The position numbers were made by a program, and so were the translations under genes. Shown here in pieces: positions 46,581-55,499 of a stretch of 64,000 nt of DNA. Within the stretch, counting starts at the first letter, position 1. The number at the start of each line of letters is the position of its first letter. The notes below the pieces were generated by a model, which did no database searches, was not told the DNA's origin, and worked only from the letters and a program-made list of their open reading frames with translations. This stretch comes from Cristatella mucedo (Eukaryota > Bryozoa > Phylactolaemata > Cristatellidae): NCBI GenBank assembly GCA_009760855.2, contig WPIO01000038.1:735001-799000 (forward strand), given 5' to 3'.

Positions 46581-47889
46581 TTTGGCTTCACTCCTCTGTT
46601 CAGGTCGCCAAAACCCTTTGGCAATACGGGCATCCTCCAACAGTCGTCAGGTCGTTTACTCATTTCCCACGAGGTCCCCGAGCAGCTATCAGAGCAAGTC
46701 GTTCTCGTCCATGCTACGTCGGTATCCTCATCGCTCGCCGTAAGCCCGGCCCACTCCTGTGCCCGGACGCGCGCAAGCCTGGCTCGTAGGCTTCGCATTG
46801 GCCAGTGCAAGGGTGCCTGCCCTCCTTGTGTCAGCGCTCGGCACCGAAGCAACCACCTTGCAGACGCTCTCAGCTGGAAGCAAGCAGGTGCACCAGCCCA
46901 TGCACCAGCGTGGAGCCGCCGCCGTCCGCTCTGGAGCAACTGCTGCTGCTGCTGCCGCTTGGTGCGCTGGTCTCGAGCGCGCCTGTGGCTGCCGCACGCC
47001 GCGTGCCATTTTCCGCTGCAGGTCGTGCAGCGACGGCTGCAGAGCCTGATTTCGACCGCTTGCACCCGCTCGCTGTCCACTGCCGCCGAGCCTCACTGGC
47101 GGCTCGCTGCGTGCGACCTCGTGGCCGGCTGTGGCTCTCGCCGGCGTGTCGAGCCCTGCCAGAGGGTCGCGCAGCTGCGATTCCTCACCGGAATCCTGCC
47201 CTCCTACAAGGAACACTGGCGTTGGGCACTGAGCCGTCACCACAGCGTGTCGGATGAGCCGCTGCACTTGCTGGCCATCTCGCGAGCGGTCAGGAAGCTC
47301 ATGCGCTCACTGGCGGACGCTCCCGTCGACTGCTCGTGCGCACCGTCGACGACGTCAGCAGTGTCCTTGAACGACGCAGGCTGCCACCTCTGCTGCTACC
47401 ATTGCTGCTCTGCGGCTGTCGTCGACAGTCTTGACCTCGTGACGGCCTCTTTTCTGGCGGCGAACCGGAGGCCACCGGAAGAGGCAAACGTCGCTAGCCA
47501 CTTGAATGGTTACGACCAGCGCTTGGACTGCGCACGGCTGCTGCCGCTGGCGACCGCCTATCGTTTGTGGTCGCCGTGCATGGGCGGCGGCGGCAGCAGC
47601 GGCGGCCAGTCTGCACTTGGCATCGGTGAGCGCCTGGTGGCGCTCTCTGCCTCGCTGCTCGGCATTTACGTCGGCTCTCGCCTGTCCGGCGTGCCGCTGC
47701 CGACGGCCACCGGCTGCCCGCCCTCTCCAGGCCGGCCTCGGCAGCGGCGACCTGCCTCCGCCGCAGAAGCCGGCCGCAGCATGCAGACCGACGAGACGCT
47801 CTTCCCGGCAGTGGCCACGGTTAGCCGGCGGTGCCGGATGCTGGTCGTGCTGCATTCTGCTGCCGCCCTCGTGTCCTCTGCCGGTGCCG
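46581..47889 (+). CDS. LINS1: LINS1, upstream coding exon (5' limit uncertain)
   Basis: An open frame runs from just after a TAG at 46578 to the donor CCG|GTAAGC (GT at 47890). It ends in phase 1, which matches the next exon. The 3' half encodes helix-like stretches such as VVDSLDLVTASFLAANRR, LDCARLLPLATAYRLW, GERLVALSASLLGIYVGSR and RCRMLVVLHSAAALVSSAGA. These fall in the order expected for the helical middle of Lines proteins, but I could not align them block by block. The first half is rich in Cys, Trp and Arg and low in family resemblance, so the true acceptor probably lies inside this interval. Another intron may also be present. Several longer overlapping frames in the same GC-rich DNA were judged to be shadows, because only this one joins the downstream exons in phase. 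Confidence 0.5.
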
Positions 47890-48546
47890 GTAAGCTTTGC
47901 CTGCTGGGACCGATGCCTGCTGCTGCTGCTGCTGCTGCCACAGTCCGAACTGCTGTGTGCTTGTGTGTGCACGCGAGAGCCTTTTGAACCGACTCTGCTT
48001 AAAGTCTGCCACGTGGATTTTAGATGTGCGATAGCTCCCCTCTCGTCGGTGTTGGTATGGTGTGCACGTGGTTACGGCACTTTGTCCTCGGCCATCTCAA
48101 GCTCTTTCTTTCTATCGCTCTCTCTCTCTCTCCCTCAGTGTGCCTCTCTCTGTCTCCTTGCATGTCTCTCTCCTTTTGCCTCTCTCTTTCTCTCTGCGTC
48201 TCTTTCTCTCACTCTCCTTCTGCTTGCACCTCTCTCTCTCTCTCTCTCTCTCCCTCTCTCTCTTTCCTTGCGCCCCTCTCTCTCTCTCCCTCTCTCTTTC
48301 TGCTTGAACCTCTCTCTCTCCCTCTCTCTCTTTCCTTGCGTCTCTCTCTCTCACTCTCTGTCTCATTGTGCCTCTCTCTCTCACTCCTTGCCACGGGTTA
48401 CTTCCCCTTGCACCAAGTCGCTTCTTTTACTTCGGTCGCCCTGTAAATGATGGCGATACACACTCCCGAATGCCCCCTTCCCGGTGCAGACCGTTGACTG
48501 CTTCGCCACTGCAATTAGACTGCCGTGCCTGTCTCGCCACGCGCAG
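47890..48546 (+). other. LINS1 intron filled by a CT-rich tract
   Basis: This 657-bp intron runs from GTAAGC to GCGCAG. Roughly 280 bp of it (48108-48390) is almost pure pyrimidine on the sense strand, with CTCTCT runs broken by TGC and CCTTG. The tract ends about 155 bp before the acceptor. Confidence 0.75.
48108..48390. repeat. CT-rich tract in a LINS1 intron
   Basis: CTCTCTCTC runs separated by TGCCTC, TTGCGTC and TGAACCTC variants. Confidence 0.9.
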
Positions 48547-48730
48547 ACGACTGCGACACCCTGCGACTGGTTGACGAGGCCTTGACACGCTTTGAGCTGG
48601 ACGAGTCCTGGACGAGCGAGTCGCCCGACCGCTCGCTTGGGCCGCTGTGTGTGGACGAGCTGCTTGCGTCCGATGACCTGCTCGTCGAAGCCCTGCTGTG
48701 CCTGCTGACTGTGCACCAGGGCTTGGAGCG
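48547..48730 (+). CDS. LINS1: LINS1, penultimate coding exon
   Basis: This 184-bp internal exon is bounded by CACGCGCAG (AG at 48545-48546) and GAGCG|GTCAGT (GT at 48731). It enters in phase 1: the last base of the previous exon, G, joins AC to make a GAC codon. It leaves in phase 2: CG joins G of the next exon to make CGG. The encoded peptide includes CDTLRLVDEALTRFELDES and DDLLVEALLCLLTVHQGL. The second piece aligns in order and spacing with the acidic-hydrophobic helix (DDDMLEAA-like) that precedes the NPH...GFD block of LINS1. Phase agreement at both ends is the main support; similarity in this exon alone is modest. Confidence 0.8.
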
Positions 48731-51092
48731 GTCAGTGGCACTCAGCTCCGGCTCCTGACGTCTGCTGCCCCCGAGCGCTGCTGTCCCTGCTGCCTGCGTA
48801 GGTCGTGCGGCCGTCGGTCGTGTGCCACTGTGTGCGACCATTCGAGACATTTGTTGCTCGCATTTTGTTTGATCTTAGCGAATTTGTTTAAAACTCGGCA
48901 CCGCAAGCTGATCGTGCTAATTACGGTGCTGCCTGGTGTGAGCTGATAGTTTCCCTTGCACACCGTCCTCTACTGTGGTGTGCCTTGCAACTGTTGTCGC
49001 GTGGAGATGTGATCAAGTGCCCGACCAGCTAATGTTAGCAACGGTTAGCTAATGCATCAGGTGATACTTTGGGGCTGACCGTATGCAGGCCTAAGAGAAC
49101 TAAATCTGTCTGCAGTTTACATATGCTGCATAGGAAGGATGCCAATATGACATGACAATATCAGCCGAAATGACCTCGCAAATACCATTCACACTGACCG
49201 AGCAAAGCTGTGGGATACAGGTGGATTTTTAGCATAAATAGACTAGCAAATGTTTGGATATGAGAAGGGACCCATAAGTGAAACTAAGTACTGTCTAGAG
49301 GTATTTAAAAGTGTCCCGATTTGAATTTCTAAGGTACCTTTAGCTTTTGATCTTTTTCTATGCTTAAAAGACGTGTGTGAGAATGAAAGAAAATGGTTAA
49401 TCTTATGATGTAGCCGGCTCGTTTCCAGTCCAACATTTGCATCAGGTATTGGGTGCACTCTTTTTATTAACAGCAGTGTTGAAGCTAATATTTTCGACGT
49501 GTCCTGAAGTCGTTTTTCTGACGCATATGATGCATATCGTGTTTCCATAGTGCACATACAGCCGGAACTGTTGCTGCTACGTGAGCATGGATGGGAAGGA
49601 TGAATGGTTGCCTATGCACTGCACCTTATTGACCCTCAGACTGACCCTATTTGGGGATGGAATCTTAAATTGCTATGAATCTTAAAGAAATCGGTGATGC
49701 ATCTGACATTTGTAGGACACAGTATACATCTTGTAGCCATGACACAGTCCGCAAATTAAGCATAATGAGGATAACGATTAAGCTCTCTCTCCTCTCTTTT
49801 TAGCCAAACTGTTGTGCATGCCTGCAGACATTTGCCTAGTGCTGTAAGGACGACCTGAGGAAGCTTATCCATGTCCTTGGACTGAGTGTCAAGGTCATGG
49901 TGTGTGGCATACTGGTTTGGTCTAGCGGTTAAGGTGCTCACCCCGACCAAGGTTTGACTGAGGTCATGGGCTCGAGCCCCAAGGCATATGTGAAGCGCCT
50001 GAATAGAGATTAAGTTCTCTTGGGGCGCTATATAAATGAATTATATTATATTATACTAATATTAATTTTCCATGCAAACATGAGAAAATGTTTTGTGTTC
50101 ACGTCGGAAAAGTTACCAGTTGAATAGTGACCTGTAAAAACTGCTAATTTATCTTTTATTGACATAACATCTACATGTATATTTTTAAGAATCAGTCACA
50201 ATTTATAGATGAATGCATACAGTAAAGCATGCGATTGTAGCACTGAACTTTTTCCAAGCAGGAAAGTATGTTCCTAGATGTTGCCATGCTTGCAGTGTGC
50301 TTAGGTCATGGCCTGAGAGTCACAGTCGAATTTCACTGCAGGTCTGCCACTACTACATGCATAGATAATGGGAAGAGATGGTGTGCAGAAGCACTGAACT
50401 CGGTGCATACCGTAGCTTTTTGTGACAGACTGCCCATATCCTGGGCTTCCTCTTGGCTGCACCAATATTCCAACTATTCCAACTTACCTATTCCAACTTT
50501 GTACCGGTTCCACCTTATGCTGCAGTTGATGTGATTAATTCACATTTCGCCATTTGTCACTCCTGCTCATCCTTGCTCCAAATGTCTGTGCCTGACCACA
50601 ACCACAGATATCGTCTGATGTGCTCTGCCATCTTTATCAAATTTGCTTTAAAATGTGGGAAAAGTGTGCACTCGCATGTGTGTGCATGTGCATGCATGTC
50701 TGTGCGAGTGTGCATGTGCTTAAGGAGAGAAAAGAACAGTTCGTGATCGTGCTCTCACTAAAACATGAGAAAAGTTGAGCCTGTGCAAGACAGGCATAAG
50801 ATCTTGTAGCTAACCGATCCATAGTTGTATCTAGTTTCCAGATTTATTATTCTGATAACTGACCGATTTGCCGTCAATAGTGTGCTTATGGCTTACTTCT
50901 TTTGTTTGCCATTCTCTCTCCTCTCTTCTTTCACTTTTAATCCTCTAATCCTTCCTAACCACTACTCTAACCCTGATTAGTCATTTCTTACCTTGTCTGT
51001 CTTGTGCCTGTTCTTTGCAATTGCATTTTGATTGTCATCTTTGCACTTTATCTCATTTCAATGCCTCTGTCAATGACACTTTCGGTTTACAG
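48731..51092 (+). other. LINS1 intron carrying a SINE-2
   Basis: This 2.36-kb intron runs from GTCAGT to TTTACAG. It holds one same-strand SINE-2 (49912-50055) and a weak antisense LINE-A-like tail near 49090-49150. The rest is unassigned AT-richer DNA. Open frames of 60-100 codons inside it have no recognisable similarity. Confidence 0.7.
49912..50055 (+). mobile_element. SINE-2 (tRNA-derived), well-preserved copy
   Basis: tRNA-like head with an A-box-like TCTAGCGGTTAAGGTGCTC and a B-box-like GGGCTCGAGCCCC. The tail is GCATATGTGAAGCGCC, then hairpin, TATATAAATGAA and an ATT/TATTA repeat. Stems are AGCGCC 49994-49999 with GGCGCT 50024-50029, and AGAGA 50005-50009 with TCTCT 50016-50020. Lies in the last LINS1 intron. 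Confidence 0.85.
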
Positions 51093-51753
51093 GATGAAAA
51101 ATGGTAAAAGCTTCGGTGACCAGCAAAATGTCCTTCTGAACTCAATAAATCCACATCGCACGTTTTCCCGTCTAGTCGAAAGAACTGGGTTTAACCATCA
51201 GGTCTTTTTGGACTGGCTCATCTCGCCCGAGACCCGGTTCCTTTTGTACTTCGTGAAATATGTCAAGTGCCTTGCAAGCAACACGGCAGCAACATCGGCT
51301 GCCCAGCCTTCTGCTGCATTCACTTCGGTTGGTCCGTGGTCCACGACGGATTCCAAAGTCAGAGGCAGCGGTCTGTCCATGCTTGTAGCCTCGTACGATG
51401 TAGACGTGTGTGACGACAACCACGATGCAGATGACGGTGGCGCCAGCTCCGAAGTCAAAATGGACTGCAAGCCTGCAGGCACGGTCGCTGTCGAAACCGT
51501 AGCTGAGACCACTGCTGCAGTAGCAGACTGTCCCATTGGCATGGTGACTGACCGACGTCGGCAGTCGGCTGCAGCAAGCCGTGAATGTGGCGTTGCCTCA
51601 AAGCTGGGCTATGCTCAGGCGCTCGTACTGAGCCGGCTGCTGGCAGCACTGCAGGGCGTGCATGCATCTGGCGTCTTTCCTTACAATGCAGCACCGTTGC
51701 TGCGACTGCTGCGGGCTCTCGATTTGCCACATTGTGCCCCGTTGCTCGAGTAG
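51093..51753 (+). CDS. LINS1: LINS1 (Lines homologue), terminal coding exon
   Basis: This is the last coding exon of a Lines-family gene. Drosophila Lines acts in segmentation and Wnt-linked patterning; vertebrate LINS1 is linked to neural development, with unclear biochemistry. The acceptor is a pyrimidine-rich run ending in TTTACAG at 51092, and the exon enters in phase 2. It encodes NPHRTF, then GFNHQVFLDWLISPETRFLL and YFVKYVKCL. This corresponds to the family block (vertebrate form LLDFLISSETCFLEYFVRYLKLL-like). An acidic DVDVCDDNHDADD segment follows, matching the position of the acidic stretch in vertebrate LINS1. The C-terminal LINES_C-type block reads LLAALQGVHASGVFPYNAAP then LLRLLRAL, shortly before the TAG at 51751. 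No AATAAA was seen in the next 450 bp. The exon's earlier frame, open from 51004, is intronic. Confidence 0.88.
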
Positions 51754-52417
51754 GGTCGCACTCTACGAGATGTGCTGAAATGGCCAACAGCATCAGCCAT
51801 TCCTCTCTACTCGATGGTCATTCTTGGCCTAGGCTCAGCAGGTGACCGTACTGTCAAGCCTGAAATCGTGTGCATCCTGATCTCTTACCTTGGAAAATGT
51901 ATCGCCTGCTGCTAATAGATGATCAGGCCTACAGCAAGGCAGATACGATTCTCTGCTAGGTCTGCCTCCTCTGATGCCATGCTCTATAGACCATTCCGCA
52001 GTTAGCCAAGTTTGAGTCGTGTAACATCGTTTGATGAGGAGTGGTGTTGCATTCGCTGTTGGGCAATTTAAGTGCATGCACAATAATGCAGCAATCGTTC
52101 TCACCTCCCGACATAAAGCGCTCTCATGCACGTTTGTTGTTCGTTGCAGGATTCTTCCGAAAAATGAAGTTCTTGCCCACTAATCACACTGTCTAGTAAT
52201 TTTGACTAAAATAGAACCAGTCAATAGGTGGCATAATGTGGATCGGGTTGGTAAGTTCCTATTTCGGAGTGTCCAGAAGGTATGTAGTACATGACACATC
52301 CTTACAGAAATTACCTGCCTATGGACATCTAAACACTTATCCCTTCGGGCTGCTGGGTCTGCCATGCCGGCGGTGTTACATACACCGCCGGCTAATAACC
52401 TGCATATTAGTTCTGAG
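51754..52417. other. LINS1 3' flank
   Basis: Presumed 3' UTR start and intergenic DNA. No AATAAA or ATTAAA was seen. Confidence 0.4.
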
Positions 52418-52588
52418 CCGAGATGGCGCACTAGGTAACGCGGTTGCTTTTTCACGATCTCGCTTCCAAGGTCGTGGTTTCGAATTCTGTAGTAGGCGAT
52501 CTTTATCGCCACTGCAAGAGGTGGTGATAGCCGTAAAGGCTTTTCTGTCGCTATATAAAAGAGGCAGTTAAATAAGCTAGTTTTTTAA
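52418..52588 (+). mobile_element. SINE-1 copy
   Basis: GAGCCGAGATGGCGCACTAG, GGTCGTGGTTTCGAATTCTG, TTTATCGCCACTGCAAGAGG, CTGTCGCTATATAAAAGAGG and TTAAATAAGCTAG. LINE-A begins right after it. Confidence 0.84.
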
Positions 52589-52594
52589 GCCATT

Positions 52595-53175
52595 TTTTCA
52601 TTTGTTTGCTCCAGCCTATCAGATCTACTCACCCACCAGGCCAAACATCGTACCAACCCCTTTTCGGAACCTAAGTCTACTAATACCTCGTACAAACCTC
52701 AAATCCTTTGGAGACCATGCATTTAGTTCGTATGCTCCCAAAGCCTGGAACTCCCTCCCGATCTGCGTCAGAACATCCCCTGACCTGACCACATTTAAAA
52801 AGAACTTAAAAAAACACCTATTTAGGACAGCATTTAGTGGGTCTCTGTGATTCGACCTTTATGTGCTTATGCGTGCTGACACTGTGCATGCTGCCACTAA
52901 CCATATTTGCATGCTGATCCTCTGTATGTCACCTCTAACCATGTTATACTTGACATTTAGCATGCTAATATTAACCATTCGACCATGCTTCTATTGCAGC
53001 AAATGTAAAGTGCCTAGAACCTGTGCATGTCACCCCAAACCATGTTATTCATGTTGTTTATCTAGCATGATATTACTCAGCATTCAATCTTGTTTCCCTT
53101 TGCAGCAAATGTAAAGCGCCTAGAAAGAGATTGAGTTCTCTGAGGGTATTTTATCAAGTGTATTATTACTATTAA
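52595..53175 (+). mobile_element. LINE-A 3' part with duplicated tail
   Basis: Contains NLKSFGDHAFSSYAPKAWNS, RTSPDLTTFKKNLKKHLF and the 3' UTR. The tail start occurs twice (about 52975-53017 and 53085-53175), separated by a repeated 3' UTR piece. Confidence 0.8.
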
Positions 53176-53922
53176 GGGCTGGTGGCCAGGCACCAGGCGT
53201 TTACCACTCTCTAGTCATCCGGTAGAAGCTATGAGTAGCTGGCTGTGCTATGCGACGAATTTCAAGCTGTTTGTTGTCGCACATGTCCCGAGGCTCAAAG
53301 AAAGCCTGATCCGAGTGCTGCTGTGAGCATTTACCGGTTGTGTAGGCAGGTGTGAACGACGTGGAAACTAGAAAATATCAGCCGTTATACTGGAGCTTTG
53401 AAAGACACAATAGAGCTCGTAATGCTGCGGTAGCTTATTGCTTCCTCCTGGAGACCTCTCCTACTCAAGCTTTTAGCGTTAGCAATAGCTTGGTCTAGCT
53501 GCCTTTGATGGTTCAGTGAGCTCTCGACAGCTCTCAGCACACAGAGCTGGCGTTGCTGTGCTCGTGTTCCGATCAGCTGGTGCCATAGATTACGACTGCG
53601 TCGTCTAACGTGAGGCTTGACCTGTAGCGTAAACTTGTAGGGTGCTGGTTATGTATGCTGTCTGTTGCTATGATTGAGCTGGGTTAGATCGCTGCTGATT
53701 ATTGGGGAGCTTAGCAAGCTGCTGACTGGTAGACGCCGGTACCTGTGCGTATAATGTTTCATATCTGTACATATGGCTGCAACAGGAATTCAGTTAAACG
53801 TAAGCTTTGAGCCAGGTAATGACATATAATGACACCGGTCAAGATTAAAATCGTCACTGACTTCAAAGGCTGTAGTATCTAGTTGTGCTGAACACGAATG
53901 TCGCTCTACAAAATATTGTATT
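53176..53922. other. Unassigned
   Basis: No open frame above 60 codons and no recognised repeat. Confidence 0.4.
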
Positions 53923-54164
53923 GGCTCATTTTGAAGATATTTCATGTGGTTGATTTTCTATGTTTCACCGTGCAAATTTATCCAGTAGGATCGCAACAGC
54001 ATCTAAAATATGCCTAGACTGATGTAATATTGCATCGCATTGCGGCTCATTTTGAAGATATTTCATGTGGTTGATTTTCTATGTTTCACCGTGCAAATTT
54101 ATCCAGTAGGATCGCAACAGCATCTAAAATATGCCTAGACTGATGTAATATTGCATCGCATTGC
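53923..54164. repeat. 121-bp perfect tandem duplication
   Basis: 53923-54043 is followed directly by 54044-54164. I see no difference between the copies; both start GGCTCATTTTGAAGAT and end TTGCATCGCATTGC. Confidence 0.92.
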
Positions 54165-54409
54165 ACAAATACAATCATGCACAATTCACCATGAGTTGAT
54201 TGCATCATTTTCTGATGCAATGCAAAACTACTGCCTGGCGGTTGCTGCTGTAGGCTGACGTCATAAAGCCCAGTCGGAAAGGTTGACAATTTAAAATATT
54301 TCAGACTTTGTGCGAGGCAGTTGAAGGAAGCTACGGTTTCATGAAACTGTTATATTTTATCCGTTGAGGTACAATACAGAACAATAATGCCTCGAAAGTG
54401 CATTATATA

Positions 54410-54590
54410 GTGAGCCGTGATGGCACACTAGGTAAGGCGGTTGCTTTCATGACCGAGGTCCTGAAGTCGTGGGCTCGATTCCTGCCGTGGGCGATCCTTT
54501 ATCGCCACTGCAAGTGATGGTGATAGCCGTAAAAGCTCTTCTGTCGCTATACAAAAAGAGGCTGTTTAATCAGCTAGGATTTATTTATTA
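54410..54590 (+). mobile_element. SINE-1 (second tRNA-derived family), full-length-looking copy
   Basis: Head GTGAGCCGTGATGGCACACT then AGGTAAGGCGGTTGC; B-box-like GTGGGCTCGATTCCTGCCGT. The body is TTTATCGCCACTGCAAGTG and GTGATAGCCGTAAAAGCT. The terminal hairpin is GCTCTT...AAGAGGC around CTGTCGCTATACAAA, and the copy ends in TGTTTAATCAGCTAGGATTT. No LINE-A-type tail is present. Confidence 0.85.
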
Positions 54591-54593
54591 ATA

Positions 54594-55450
54594 CCGTGGA
54601 CAAGTTTTGCTATATTTGTGGGGAAGTGACATTTGCCAACCAGAAGTAGAAAAGTATCACTTCTCAAGCGAAGAAGGCGTATAATCTTTACTTGGGAGGA
54701 AAGGTTAGTGACCAAGACCAGCCTTAGCCCCGCAAATATGCTGTGCTACCTGTACAACACAGCTTTCACAGTGGTTGAATGGCAAAAGGCCACCAATGCT
54801 GTTTCCAGTTACGATGGTGTGGAGAGAGTCAAGCAACCACATAAATGACTTACTTTTGCTTGATTCCTCCTCTTTCCGGCGGAATAACAAAGCAAATTAA
54901 GTTGAGAGCAGTCTACTCACACACTCCATCTGCATTGCGACACGTTCCACATGGTGAAGGACTTCCTATTCCAAAACCTCCAGCAGAATATTCTCTGGAT
55001 TCATCTGATGAAGACAAAGATGAGCCGACCTGTTGTTCTCCTGTTTCCTCAGCATGTAGTGATCCCGATTTCCACTGCAGTGCATCATCAACCCCACATA
55101 GTAAGAACCAAAATAACAGTAATAATAACAATAATAATGCGCTTGATAAAGCGCCCTCAGAGAACTTAATCTCTTTCTAGGCGCTTTACATTTGCTAAGA
55201 ACCAAATGACGTTCGTGATTTTGACTTATCCAAGCACAATGCAGAACTGCTAGGATCAAGACTCCGACAATGGAATCTTCTCAAAGATGTCACAATTACT
55301 TCATATCTAAAGTGGCACCAGCACTTCGAACCTTTCTTCGGAAAGGAAAGCTATCTGGTATTCTGTTCCGATATTGAGGGCCTCATGAGCGCCTTACAAA
55401 ACACTCATGACCCACAAGAATAGAGACTTTTTGTAGACTCTTCTAAACTG
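54594..55450 (+). pseudogene. Decayed copy of a repeat-associated uncharacterised ORF
   Basis: Pieces in different frames are recalled as a protein family scattered in many copies in some animal genomes, function unknown. They are DKFCYICGEVTFANQK (from 54597), KKAYNLYLGGKVSDQDQ, SALRHVPHGEGLPIPKPPAE (ORF 54845-55180), a DFDLSKHNAELLGSRLRQWN block from about 55207, and DPQE then RLFVDSSKL near 55410-55440. The CxxC in the first block suggests a zinc-binding module. The copy has stops (for example after DQDQP and after DPQE), frameshifts and an 84-bp LINE-A insertion. It is cut off by LINE-A near 55450-55500. Family recognition is from memory. Confidence 0.6.
55113..55196 (-). mobile_element. 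LINE-A tail inserted in an uncharacterised ORF copy
   Basis: 84 bp: TAA-type repeat, then the hairpin tail on the minus strand, stopping in TTTGCT. The perfect 10-bp direct repeat AAGAACCAAA flanks it at 55103-55112 and 55197-55206. Confidence 0.88.
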
Positions 55451-55499
55451 AATCACAGGGAATCCATCCATGCGATGACAATATCCCTACTAGAATGCT

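Noticed and set aside
46577-47267. Minus-strand frames of 167 and 179 codons
   Set aside because: Antisense to the LINS1 exon in GC-rich DNA; no recognised motifs.
47506-48450. 314-codon plus-strand frame over the LINS1 exon
   Set aside because: Runs through the donor site into the CT tract and does not join the downstream exons in phase.
54455-54505. tRNA gene candidates at SINE heads
   Set aside because: A- and B-box-like sequences exist, but cloverleaf pairing is not evident and each is followed by a SINE body; treated as tRNA-derived SINEs.
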